Shown here one piece after another: positions 33,601 to 46,348 of a stretch of DNA of 64,000 nt. This DNA comes from Rhodanobacter sp. OK091 (GTDB lineage Bacteria > Pseudomonadota > Gammaproteobacteria > Xanthomonadales > Rhodanobacteraceae). A program made the position numbers and the translations under genes. A model generated the notes under the pieces. It searched no databases. It worked only from the letters and a program-made list of their open reading frames with translations, and had not been told where the DNA came from. Numbering within the stretch: position 1 is the first letter of the stretch; every line of letters begins with the position of its first letter. The stretch spans positions 1,798,001-1,862,000 of the forward strand of contig NZ_FRCH01000001.1 in the NCBI RefSeq assembly GCF_900142825.1, written 5' to 3'.

Positions 33601-35699
33601 TTGGCGGTGGATTTCCAGTCATCACCGTGTTCGTACAACCAGTAGAAATCGCGCAGCTCGCGCTGCAGCCGCACCTTGAGATGCGAGCCGGCAACCAGCT
33701 TGCCGTCGACGTTCGCGCGCAGGACCTCGAAGCTCGCCGTGCCTTCGCTTTCGGAGCCCTGCTTGGGATCGAACAACGGGCGCACGCCGACCAGCTCCGG
33801 CGCCGGCCAGTACACCCGCTTCAGTACGCGGGTGACCGCACGACCGCCGCTTTCGTACACGCTGCCGGACAGGTTCACCGCGAACGGCGCCACCGGCTTG
33901 ATGTCATCGGGCAAGCTCACGTCCTGTTCCAATTGGCCGTGCTCGTCGAGCTTGGCATCGACCGCGTCATCGGCGCTCTTGGGCAGGTCGATCAGCGGGT
34001 CGCCGAAGAACGTGTCCGGCAGGTTGACCAGCGGATGCACTTCCGGTGCGACCAGCAGCTTGGCGGTGAAGCGATTGCCATCCGCCGGCGCGCCATACAG
34101 ATAGCTGGAGGCGACCTTCAGCTTCAGCGGCTCGTCTGGCATCACCCGCGCCTGCGGGCTGGACAGCTCGACCTTCAGCCGCTCCGGCAGAAACTCCTCG
34201 ACGTGGAACGGGAACGCCTGTACCGATTCCTTTGCGGCGGGATCGAGACGGAATTCCAGCTGCCACAAACCGGTCGGCGCATCGGCCGGAATCGCCTGGC
34301 TCAAATCGAAATAATTCAGCTCGCGCGGCTCCATCCGCTTGTCGATCAGGCTGCGCCCGTCCGGCTGCTTCAGCCGCACGAACAGCGACTGCTGTTTCAT
34401 CGGCATGCCGTCGTAGTCGCGCAGCAGCGCCGACACGCGCAGCGTCTCGCCGGGCCGGTACAGGTCGCGGCCGGACCACGCATACACCTCGAACGGCGCC
34501 TGCTTGCGCCCGGTGATGTCGAAATTCGAGACATCCAGCGCGGGCCGGTTGAACGGCAGCACCGAGACATCCTTGCCGTGTCGCGCGACCAGCACGTCGG
34601 TCGCATCGATCTTGTAGGCCATCAACGCATTGCCGCTGGCGTCGGTGGTGGCCTTGAGCTTGCTCTTGCCGCCCGTGTCGTCGATCTCCACCGCCACGCC
34701 GCTGATCGGGGAACCGTCGCGCAGCGACGCGACGTGCAGCAACACGTTGTCGCGATACACGCGCAGATGCAGGCCAAGGTCGCTGACGAAGAACACCGAG
34801 GTGTCATAAGAGCCCTTGAACGTGCCGCCCTGCTTGATCACCGCCATGTACACGCCGGGCTCGGCGAGCTGCTTGACGTCTTGCACGGGCAGGTAGGTCA
34901 CCGCGCGCTCGTTCTCGGCACCGCCCAAGGTGTAGTGGTTGGCGTAGACCGAGTCGGCCATGTCGGTGATCGGACGGCGCGGGCGAGCGCCGTTGTCGCA
35001 GTTGTTCCAGGGGCTGATCTCGTGATCGAGTTCGTAGGTGTCGCGATGCTTGTTGGCGGGATAGGCGCAGTACAGATCCGACAACGCGTCATCGCGCACG
35101 CGAAAAAATTCCACGTCCGCATCGTGCACGTTCATCGACACCACTGGCAGCCCGCGCGTGCCGCGTGCCGGCAGCACGCTGCCGTGCGAGGCGAAACCCA
35201 CCGCCGGCGGCAGATTGCCGGAGTACACGTCGTGCTTCAGCTCGCGCCCCAGCGTGCGGCCATCCGCGGCCATCAGGCCGGCATGCAGCTGCACCGCGTA
35301 ACGCTGGTTGGCGTTGACGAACGGAAAGCTCAGCGTCTTGCCGTCGGGCTTCAGGCTCCAGCTGCCGCCGACCACCTCGCCGTTCGGCCCGGTCACCGCG
35401 ATCTGCTGGTCGAAAGTCTGTGCCGATGCCAGCGGCGCATTGAATTGCAAGGTCAGCGCGGTGCGCGAATCCTGCGTTTCCGAACTGGCCGATACCAAGC
35501 CGAAGGCTGATTTGGCGGCTGCCGCAGACTGCGCCGAGGCATTGCCGGCAGGTGCGCCCTGCAACGTGGGTTTGCCGCCGTCGTGGCCGCGGTTGCAGGC
35601 GGCCAGCAGCAGGCCGAGCAGCAACGGAAACAGCGCGCGCGACAGCACGCTTTTCGACAGCACGCGGCGCGAAAAGCACTCGAACATTTGAACTGACAT
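30660..35699 (-). CDS. Bacterial alpha-2-macroglobulin lipoprotein with thioester
   Basis: This large periplasmic protease-trap lipoprotein has 1679 aa. A lipoprotein signal ends in the lipobox LLAAC (lipidated C35). MG-type beta domains follow, then the bait region and the complement-like thioester motif C1186-I-E-Q1189 (YPYGCIEQTTS), so this is the thioester-bearing class. The C-terminal receptor-binding-like domain ends ITVVEP. GGAGAGGGG before the ATG at 35699 is a strong ribosome site. Its partner pbpC follows at once. Length and order match the E. coli YfhM-PbpC pair. Confidence 0.93.
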   Translation of the reverse strand: MSVQMFECFSRRVLSKSVLSRALFPLLLGLLLAACNRGHDGGKPTLQGAPAGNASAQSAAAAKSAFGLVSASSETQDSRTALTLQFNAPLASAQTFDQQIAVTGPNGEVVGGSWSLKPDGKTLSFPFVNANQRYAVQLHAGLMAADGRTLGRELKHDVYSGNLPPAVGFASHGSVLPARGTRGLPVVSMNVHDADVEFFRVRDDALSDLYCAYPANKHRDTYELDHEISPWNNCDNGARPRRPITDMADSVYANHYTLGGAENERAVTYLPVQDVKQLAEPGVYMAVIKQGGTFKGSYDTSVFFVSDLGLHLRVYRDNVLLHVASLRDGSPISGVAVEIDDTGGKSKLKATTDASGNALMAYKIDATDVLVARHGKDVSVLPFNRPALDVSNFDITGRKQAPFEVYAWSGRDLYRPGETLRVSALLRDYDGMPMKQQSLFVRLKQPDGRSLIDKRMEPRELNYFDLSQAIPADAPTGLWQLEFRLDPAAKESVQAFPFHVEEFLPERLKVELSSPQARVMPDEPLKLKVASSYLYGAPADGNRFTAKLLVAPEVHPLVNLPDTFFGDPLIDLPKSADDAVDAKLDEHGQLEQDVSLPDDIKPVAPFAVNLSGSVYESGGRAVTRVLKRVYWPAPELVGVRPLFDPKQGSESEGTASFEVLRANVDGKLVAGSHLKVRLQRELRDFYWLYEHGDDWKSTANQRLQLIEEKDVDVAAGQRVKVDFPVQWGGYQLQVYDPQTKLTTTFPFFAGYSWDDENLGKEARPDKVKLQLDKARYRAGDTMKVSVTPPHDGPGVLLVESDHLLYTKNIDATAGATFEIPVTKDWERHDVYVVALVFRGGAADEHTTPARSMGIEHVSMERTDRRIPLKLDAPAMMRPGNPLKVTVQADGLAGKRAYVTLSAVDQGVLNITNYPVPDAWAWLFAKRALTTDAYDLYSRLIEAMDGTEAKLRYGGDMSGKALPHAARLNPKVQIVDLFAGPAVFDASGKATLQVDVPDFNGSLRLSALAYTDARYGNADSNIVVRAPLVVEPSTPRVMAAGDKARISLDLKNLSGKDGVAKVMVKGDGLINIDNATQSVALKDGAGKTLSMPVTAGAGAAVAKVDIHAELNDYQVDRHFEFAVRPAWPEQVKTLPMAIEGGKPAHLDAGAAAGLLPATVRTQLTLSTLPPLPYNSALRHLLDYPYGCIEQTTSKGYAALILDGQTAKALGVSPMADDVRKGAVDGALARIASFQASNGHFSFWGGTSPIETFMTPYVVDFMLDARDAGFAVPQDVLQKSLQRLSDDLLAGGHPYYDYEQHDHMRIADEAYSGFVLARVNRAPLGTLRAIFDNDRSKLVGPLPLVHLGIALKLMGDNERAQKAIAEAFAWSKERPWYVGDYGSDLRDLAVMVALTHSYGMSKPDYDAKLIDWARNASVREHEMQQKIPYYHWSWSYLSTQEQVAIARVARAFDAAADAPLAVSVSVGGKVEQAPAGKHMWTRELSVAELASGVTVQPTGSATVFATLDVAGIPQKAPAADPSQIDVRRSYFTTDGKPWTGDTLKEGDTLIVELSIEARMNIPDAMVTDLLPGGLEVENLNLGSAGQWEGVVIDGINLAQHSGAADVVHEEYRDDRYAAALKLQRGNAQFGDAQNATHVFYLVRAVTPGVYTVPPPLVEDMYRPAVRGIGKPVPAQITVVEP

Positions 35700-35782
35700 G
35701 TGACCCCTCTCCCTAGGATTGCATAACAGTATTGCCGGAATTCATGGCGGCTTGGTGGCGCCGATCGGGCGCGCAGATTTCA

Positions 35783-36661
35783 CTAATGAGGTGACGCGAC
35801 GGCTCGATCGTGCACCTGCCGGCCCAGCCAGTCCGCCAGCTGCATCATGACCTGGCTGCGTCCGGGCTCGGCTTCGTTGAACAGTTCGTGATAAAGCGTC
35901 GAGAAGAAGCGCGTGGTCAGCTGCCCGGTCGACGCGGCCTTTCTGGCGAATGCACGACTGCCGGAGGGATCGACCAACCCATCGCTGTCGGCGACCAGCA
36001 GCAGCGTCGGCTGCGCCAGGCTGGCGGCATCGGCAATGCACGTCGCACCCTCGCGGAAGATGAAGTCGGCCAGCCGCGGCGTGATCCAGCCATGCCGCAA
36101 CGGATCGCCGAGATAGCCGGCCGCCACCTGCGGATCGTGCGAGAGCTTGTCGGAATCCAGCCCATTGCGCAGCGGCAGATTCGGCACGACCCGATTCAGC
36201 ATCCCAGCCAGCTTGATCAGCCACGGTGATTCCCAGCTACGCAGCGCCGGCGACGACAGCAGCAGGGCCGGCGGCGCGATGCGGCCATCCAGCGTGCTGC
36301 GCAGCGCGACCAACCCGCCCATGCTGTGGCCTAGCAGCAGCGGCGCGTGCGGCAGTCCGTTGCTGTAGTCGTTGTAGACGCTAGCCAGATCTTCCAGCAA
36401 ATCGTCGCGATGGCGTAGCGCACCGCGCTGGCCCGGTGTCCGCCCATGACCGCGCTGGTCGTAACTGCGTACCGCATAGCCGCGCTGATTGAACCACCGC
36501 GCCAGCCATTGATAGCGGCCACTGTGTTCACCCAGCCCGTGCACGATCAGCACCGCGCCACGCGCCTGCGGCAGTGGCCAATCGCGCAGGAACAGGCGCT
36601 GGCCGTCGGGCACGGCGAGCATGCTTGTGTGCCGGGTATCGTTGTCGGGGATTGCGCGCAT
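35783..36661 (-). CDS. Alpha/beta hydrolase, monoacylglycerol-lipase-like
   Basis: The 292-aa protein has no signal peptide and a standard hydrolase fold: LIVHGLGEHSGRY (oxyanion loop), SYDQRGHGRTPGQRG, nucleophile elbow GHSMGG, the acid in LLLVADSDGLVDP, and His in YHELFNE. HGLGEHSGRY and GHSMGG together are typical of the lysophospholipase/monoacylglycerol lipase group (PldB/MGLL-like). It lies between the protease and alpha-2-macroglobulin genes on the same strand, with gaps of 28 and 83 nt, and could share their transcript. Confidence 0.87.
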   Translation of the reverse strand: MRAIPDNDTRHTSMLAVPDGQRLFLRDWPLPQARGAVLIVHGLGEHSGRYQWLARWFNQRGYAVRSYDQRGHGRTPGQRGALRHRDDLLEDLASVYNDYSNGLPHAPLLLGHSMGGLVALRSTLDGRIAPPALLLSSPALRSWESPWLIKLAGMLNRVVPNLPLRNGLDSDKLSHDPQVAAGYLGDPLRHGWITPRLADFIFREGATCIADAASLAQPTLLLVADSDGLVDPSGSRAFARKAASTGQLTTRFFSTLYHELFNEAEPGRSQVMMQLADWLGRQVHDRAVASPH

Positions 36662-36689
36662 GCGTAAGTGCTTTGTGTGCGGTGAGGAT

Positions 36690-38711
36690 TCAGCGCTCCT
36701 TGACCTGCAAATCCTTCGTCAGCAGGTCGAGCTTGCCCTTCATGAAATCCTGGGGCTGCGTGCCGGTGTGGCCGTAGAAGGCGGTATACAACACGGCGGG
36801 CGGCTGCTTGCCGGCAGCGGGCGCCACCACCGTGTCGATGCCCATCTGGCCGTCCCGGTAGTTGGCCACTTCGTTGAAGGGATACTCGCGCATGGACAGC
36901 TTCCGCCAACGGCCGCTCATGTCCTCATCCAGACCAGGCGGCGGCGCGAGGTAACGCTGCACGTTGACGGCATCGCGATCGTCGGAGGTGAGATCTTTCC
37001 ATATCTGCACGATGCCCACGTCCCATACCGGCTTGCCGTCGTCGACGAAGAAACGCAGGCCCAGCTCCAGCAGGCTATCCGGTGCGACCGCTTGCAACGT
37101 GGCCGGATAGGCGAACGCCACGCGCGGCGAGTCGTAGCTCAAGCGGTGGCCGTAGTCGAACTGCATGTGGATGTCGCGCAGCACGGCCGGCAGCAGCGCG
37201 GGGCGGTCGAGAAAGGCCTTCCACTGCGCGAGGGTGCCCTTATAGGTGACGTAGACGAAGCTGGCGATCTCATCGAGGTCGAGCCGGTCATCGTGCTGGC
37301 GGGCAGCCGGCACGAAGCGCATCAGCATCACGCAGCCATCCGGCACAGGCAGCGTGTAGGTCACCACACGGGCATTCGCGTAAGCCAGCGGCCAGATGGC
37401 AACGTGCCAGGGGCGCTGCCAGCGATCGACGTGCGTGGCCTCGAGCGTGGGCTTGCCGAGCGAGGTGATCTTGATCTTCTGGCCGGCTACCTCGCGTTGG
37501 AACATGCCGGTGTGCGCGAGCAGATCCATGCGCGCCTGCGCGCTGTCGTAGAACGTCGCCGCATCCATGGTATCGGGTCGGCGCAGGTGGATCAGTCCGT
37601 TGTGCCCGAACCCGCCGACGCCCACATAGCCGTTGGCATCCAGCGTGAAAGATTGCGCCTGTGCGCCGGTACGCACCCATTCGCCGTCGGTGTTGCGCAC
37701 GACCACCGTGGGGAAGTCGTTGATCTGTGTCTGCTGATGCAGCAGGCGCGCCGAGCCGGCGCCATTGGGGAACAGGTTCGCGGATTCCTTGGCGAGCAAC
37801 GCCTTCAGCTGCTTCTCGCTGTTGGCATCGAAGCGCTTCTGGTAATCGCGGTAGAAGTCGGCAAGGTTCTCGGGCAGCGCGAACTCCGCCTTGAACTCGC
37901 CGCTCTGCTCCGCGGTGAACAGGTCGAGCTGGTAGCTGTTGCGTACGTCCATCACCGCCTTGCCGTCCGGCGCAGCCAGCACCTCGCTGATCGGCAGTGC
38001 GTAGTTGAGGTTCTCGTTCGCCGATTTCATCAGCACGATGCCGATCAGCTTGCCGTCCTTGTCCAGCAGCGGGCCGCCGCTGTTGCCGGGCGAAGCGGCC
38101 GCCGAGAAACGCATCCATTTCCAGCGGCCGTCCTGCTCCTCCGGTGTGTCGGAGGTGTAGAGGCCATCGCGTATCACCACGCCGGTACCCAGCGCATTGC
38201 CGACGGCGTAGACCACGTCGTTCAGCGCCGGCTTCAAGTTGATCTCGAGCGCGGTGGCCGCCGCAGGCTGCTCGGCGAGTGAAAACACCACGAAATCCTG
38301 CTGCAGCGAGAACTTCTCGATCTTGCCTATGGCGTACACATGGCCGCTGGCGTCACGCAGTGCGGGTTCGCCCCACAGGCTATCGACGCCGACCTGCAGC
38401 ACATGGGCCGCCGTGACGTAGCGGTTGTTGCCCAGCGCGAAGGCGGTGCCGATCGAGTAGTACTTGTCGTTGCGCTCCTGATACGGCAGCAGCTCCAGCG
38501 GCAACGGCTTCTCATAGGTCAGCGAGTCATTGACCGGCTTGGCCGCCACCACCTCGAATGTGGCTGCCTGGATTTTCGGCAGCACCGCCGGATCGAGGCT
38601 GGCGGCATGTGCGGTGGCGCCGCACAGACCGATGAGGGCGAGCAAGGCCAGCCGGCGAAAAGCCGCCCGCATGGTGCCGGCCTTGCGCAGAATCACTTCA
38701 AGGTGATGCAT
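36690..38711 (-). CDS. Secreted trypsin-like serine protease
   Basis: The 673-aa exported protein has an S1-type catalytic domain near its N-terminus: H103 (YVTAAHVLQ), D139 (SLQQDFVVF) and S211 (AASPGNSGGPLL). A long C-terminal region of about 400 residues resembles nothing I recognise. The start is a choice between 38711 (AAGGA ribosome site, used here) and 38672; both leave a usable signal sequence (FRRLALLALIGLCGATAHA). It may open a leftward envelope operon with the lipase, alpha-2-macroglobulin and pbpC genes. A protease next to a protease trap is notable, though they need not interact. Confidence 0.82.
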   Translation of the reverse strand: MHHLEVILRKAGTMRAAFRRLALLALIGLCGATAHAASLDPAVLPKIQAATFEVVAAKPVNDSLTYEKPLPLELLPYQERNDKYYSIGTAFALGNNRYVTAAHVLQVGVDSLWGEPALRDASGHVYAIGKIEKFSLQQDFVVFSLAEQPAAATALEINLKPALNDVVYAVGNALGTGVVIRDGLYTSDTPEEQDGRWKWMRFSAAASPGNSGGPLLDKDGKLIGIVLMKSANENLNYALPISEVLAAPDGKAVMDVRNSYQLDLFTAEQSGEFKAEFALPENLADFYRDYQKRFDANSEKQLKALLAKESANLFPNGAGSARLLHQQTQINDFPTVVVRNTDGEWVRTGAQAQSFTLDANGYVGVGGFGHNGLIHLRRPDTMDAATFYDSAQARMDLLAHTGMFQREVAGQKIKITSLGKPTLEATHVDRWQRPWHVAIWPLAYANARVVTYTLPVPDGCVMLMRFVPAARQHDDRLDLDEIASFVYVTYKGTLAQWKAFLDRPALLPAVLRDIHMQFDYGHRLSYDSPRVAFAYPATLQAVAPDSLLELGLRFFVDDGKPVWDVGIVQIWKDLTSDDRDAVNVQRYLAPPPGLDEDMSGRWRKLSMREYPFNEVANYRDGQMGIDTVVAPAAGKQPPAVLYTAFYGHTGTQPQDFMKGKLDLLTKDLQVKER

Positions 38712-39115
38712 GAGAGTCCTTCGCATGAACGCCGCCGCCGGATTCCCCATGGGGCCCCCTGACCTGCGCCGGCTGTACATGAATAATGACATGCTGCAGC
38801 AGCCCCTGCATCACTACCCGTATGGCCATTTGCGGCCGATTTGATGGCACGGATGGCGCGAACCAACGCATGGTCGGGTGACCCTTTCCTGGCCGCGAGG
38901 AAGCCTGGAGACAAAGGCGTGGCGACATGCCGACGGTGGTGACCTACGTGTCCGCACTGAAGGCGCTGTCGTACGGCAGCCACATCAATCCGGAAGCGCC
39001 GCTGGAAGGCGCCCGCGCCGAACAGGAAAACCCGGCTGCCCCATGTGGCGGCCGCGACCCGGAAACCCTGCCGTCCCTTCGCCGAATGGCGACGATGGGA
39101 CGGCAGGCGTGCCGA
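38712..39115. other. Intergenic region holding the protease promoter and an lhr remnant
   Basis: This 404-bp gap lies between the protease start and the stop of the TonB receptor. Bases 38712-38880 should contain the leftward protease promoter; I see no clear boxes. Bases 38914-39058 are a decayed copy of lhr sequence, listed separately. No other coding signal is visible. Confidence 0.6.
38914..39058 (+). pseudogene. Decayed fragment of an lhr-type helicase gene
   Basis: The fragment matches lhr positions 41708-41873 (helicase motif Ia region) in the same orientation. The best part, 38981-39023, equals 41791-41833 at 40 of 43 bases. In translation VVTYVSALKALSYGSHINPE parallels [20 protein letters not shown] deletion of roughly 14 nt near 38927 and a frame slip after 39030 show it is not functional. 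It lies 2.8 kb upstream of the intact gene, with the TonB receptor gene between them. Confidence 0.7.
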
Positions 39116-41368
39116 CTACAGCTCGACGCGAAACTCCACGCCAACAACACGTGGATCGTTGACGAAGGCGGTGCGATTATTGAAATCGATGGCGCCGGTG
39201 ATCGCCCGCTTGTCGGTGAGGTTGCGGGCGTACAAGGCGACTTCGCGGCGGCCGTAATCCCAGTTGTAGCCAAGCCGCAGTCCGCCTTCGAGCAGCGGCT
39301 TGCCTTTGAACTCGGCCGAGTCGTACAGGAAGAAATTCACCTCGCTGCGGTAATTCCAGTCGGTATAGACGAAGAACTCGCCGCTGTCGCCGTACGGGAT
39401 GCCGTAACGCGCGGTAACTGTGCCGACCCACTGCGGCGCGTTCGGCAAGGTGTTGCCATCGACCAGTGCCTGACCGTTGGCATTGAGCGGATTGAGCACA
39501 GTGCAGCCAAAGCCGCAGACCGCCACGGCCAGGTTCGGATCCTTCAGTTCGGTGTGGTTGTAGCTGCCGCCGGCGGTGAGCACGAAGTTCGGTGTGAGGT
39601 ACGCCTCCAGGTCGAACTCCGCACCGTAGCCCTGGGTCTTGCTGGCATTCAACAGGCGCGTCACGTTGATGTCGCCACCCACCGCGGTGAGCTGCTGGTT
39701 GTGCATGTTGTAGGTATAAACGTCCGCGTTGAAGCGCACGTGGTTGTCCATACCGGTGGTCTTGACGCCCAGCTCGTAGCTGGTGATCGTCTCCGGCTTG
39801 GCCTGCGAGATGAAATCGGCGAACAGCACGCGGCCCTGCACGCTGGGCGCGCGAAAGCCGTTGGCGATGCGCGCGTAGACGTTGACGTTCGGGTTGAGTG
39901 TCCAGGTGCCGGTAAGGTCACCGCTCCAGCGCGAATCATGCGGTTGCGCGGCGAGCTGCAGCGGGCCGGCGCCGAACGGCGACAGCAACCGGTTCACTGC
40001 GAAGTCGCGCGAATCGTGTGACCAGCGTGCGCCGGCGCGCAGCTCCAAATCGTCGGCAAGCTGGTAATTGGCCGAACCGAACACCGCCCACGCCTTGGTG
40101 CGCTGGGTCTGGACGGCATAGCCGTCCAGAGCATGGTTGTTGAACGTGGCGTAGTCGAAATTGCTGATCGCGATGTCTTCGTCGAAATAGTAGGTGCCGA
40201 CCTGCCAGTTGAGCTTGTCATGCTGGTTGCTGGCGAGGCGGAATTCCTGGGTGATCTGGCGATCGTGCGGCAACGCGTCCGCGGTCTCCGACGGGAACGG
40301 GATGAAGCCCGGGCCCATCGGCGGATGGAACACGGCACCAAAGCCGCCGTCGACGTCGCCGCGGCTGTAGGTGGTGGCGCGCTCCAGACCCGTGATCGAG
40401 GTGAACGTGTAGTCGCCCACGTTCCAGTTCAGGTGCAGGTTGCTGCCCCAGCTGAACAAGTGCTGCTTGTTGAGCCCGTCCTGCGCCACCTTGTTCCGAT
40501 CGAAGCCCGGCACGAACACATCGCCACCCAACGAGATCGCGTTGGCCCGGTTGACTTCGGCCGTGCCGTCCAGCCAGCGCGCATGCGCGCTGATCAGTGC
40601 GTTGAAGCCGCCGTTCTCGTACAGCGCCTGCAGGCGCAAGGCGCGATCGTTGTAACGGCCCAGCGCATCTTTCTTCCCGGTGTAGGTGTTGTCGATCCAG
40701 TTGTCTCGGTGCTGCGCCAGCGCCGAGACGCGGCCGGACCAGTGCTGGCTCAGCGCACCACCCAGCGCAGCCTCGGCGTTCGCGGTGCCGAGCGTGCCAT
40801 AGGAGACGCGGGCGTAGCCGCTGGTCTCCTGGCTCGGCTTGCGCGACTCGAACTTGATCACGCCAGCCGGCGAGTTGCGTCCGAACAGCGTGCCCTGCGG
40901 GCCGCGCAACACTTCGACCTGTTCCAGGTCGAACAGCGGAAAGCCTTTGAGTATCGGGTTCTCCTGCACGATGTCGTCGTACACCATCGACACCGGCTGC
41001 GAGGCGTTGAGGTCGAAGTCGCTGTTGCCCAGGCCGCGGATATAGAAGCGCGGGAAGATGCGCCCGTACGAGGTCTCGGCATATACGCTGGGCGCACGCG
41101 AAGCCAGCTGCAGCACGCTGTCGCCGGCCTGACCGAACGCTTCCAGCTTGTCCGGCGTGATCACGGTCAGCGCCATCGGCACCTTCTGCATGTTCTCCAC
41201 CCGTTTCGAGGCGGTGACATTCACGGTCTGCAGCTCGGTGGCCTTGGCCGCCGGCGGCTTGGCCGGTGCCGCCGATTCTTGCGCCAGCGCGACAGAAACC
41301 GGCAGGCCAAGAGCGAGCGTGATCGACAAGGCGAGCGCGACGGAACGCGACGGGCGGGCGACGGACAT
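39116..41368 (-). CDS. TonB-dependent outer-membrane receptor
   Basis: The 750-aa outer-membrane importer has a signal peptide (SVALALSITLALGLPVSVALAQ) and a TonB-box-like start (LQTVNVTASKR). The plug motifs are VPMALTVITPDKLEAFG and VEVLRGPQGTLFGRNSPAGVIKF, and the barrel ends VVGVEFRVEL. The LRGPQGTLFGRNS motif is typical of the FecA/pesticin-like receptors abundant in sphingomonads and Xanthomonads. The ATG at 41368 has GGGGAAAA before it and is preferred to the TTG at 41392. It stands alone, flanked by the lhr remnant and the intact lhr gene, which suggests it was inserted there. Ligand unknown. Confidence 0.9.
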   Translation of the reverse strand: MSVARPSRSVALALSITLALGLPVSVALAQESAAPAKPPAAKATELQTVNVTASKRVENMQKVPMALTVITPDKLEAFGQAGDSVLQLASRAPSVYAETSYGRIFPRFYIRGLGNSDFDLNASQPVSMVYDDIVQENPILKGFPLFDLEQVEVLRGPQGTLFGRNSPAGVIKFESRKPSQETSGYARVSYGTLGTANAEAALGGALSQHWSGRVSALAQHRDNWIDNTYTGKKDALGRYNDRALRLQALYENGGFNALISAHARWLDGTAEVNRANAISLGGDVFVPGFDRNKVAQDGLNKQHLFSWGSNLHLNWNVGDYTFTSITGLERATTYSRGDVDGGFGAVFHPPMGPGFIPFPSETADALPHDRQITQEFRLASNQHDKLNWQVGTYYFDEDIAISNFDYATFNNHALDGYAVQTQRTKAWAVFGSANYQLADDLELRAGARWSHDSRDFAVNRLLSPFGAGPLQLAAQPHDSRWSGDLTGTWTLNPNVNVYARIANGFRAPSVQGRVLFADFISQAKPETITSYELGVKTTGMDNHVRFNADVYTYNMHNQQLTAVGGDINVTRLLNASKTQGYGAEFDLEAYLTPNFVLTAGGSYNHTELKDPNLAVAVCGFGCTVLNPLNANGQALVDGNTLPNAPQWVGTVTARYGIPYGDSGEFFVYTDWNYRSEVNFFLYDSAEFKGKPLLEGGLRLGYNWDYGRREVALYARNLTDKRAITGAIDFNNRTAFVNDPRVVGVEFRVEL

Positions 41369-41520
41369 GGTTTTCCCCAGTTGGAAAGGCAACGATACGT
41401 AGCCGTATTGTCATACAAAGGGCGGCAGCGACGGAAGCGCCAGGCGCGGATGCCGTTTACAACAGCCTGCACCGCCTCCATCTATGATCGACCCCTGCCC
41501 CTTCCCTGCGGGCCCGATCA

Positions 41521-46203
<4,683 letters not shown>

Positions 46204-46245
46204 CGCCGCCACTCGCCAACACCGCGAAGCACGAGGACACCGCCG

Positions 46246-46326
46246 GTGGGAGCGACTTCAGTCGCGACGCTTTTGATCATGTGGCGGGATTGTCGCCACA
46301 AGCATCGTGGCTGAAGCCGCTCCCAC
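46246..46326. repeat. Inverted REP pair (REPIN-like) between lhr and nagX
   Basis: GTGGGAGCGACTTCAGTCGCGA (46246-46267) pairs with its imperfect complement at 46305-46326 (18 of 22). An inner perfect hairpin lies between them (GTGGCG 46281-46286 and CGCCAC 46294-46299). GTGGGAGCG(A/G)CTTCAG is a common repeat core in Xanthomonads and Pseudomonads. It fills the gap between two convergent genes and may help end both transcripts. Confidence 0.7.
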
Positions 46327-46348
46327 AAAAAACTGGAGCGGGCCAGGG

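Noticed and set aside
32985..35510. 841-codon open frame antisense to the alpha-2-macroglobulin gene, and similar long frames opposite the TonB receptor and lhr genes
   Set aside because: They are mirror frames of GC-rich codons in strong genes, with no ribosome site, no family motifs and biased R/H/V/A composition.
41395..41408. ATACG-N4-CGTAT inverted repeat in the receptor/lhr divergent gap
   Set aside because: Arms of 5 bp are expected by chance at this length, and no partner site was found.
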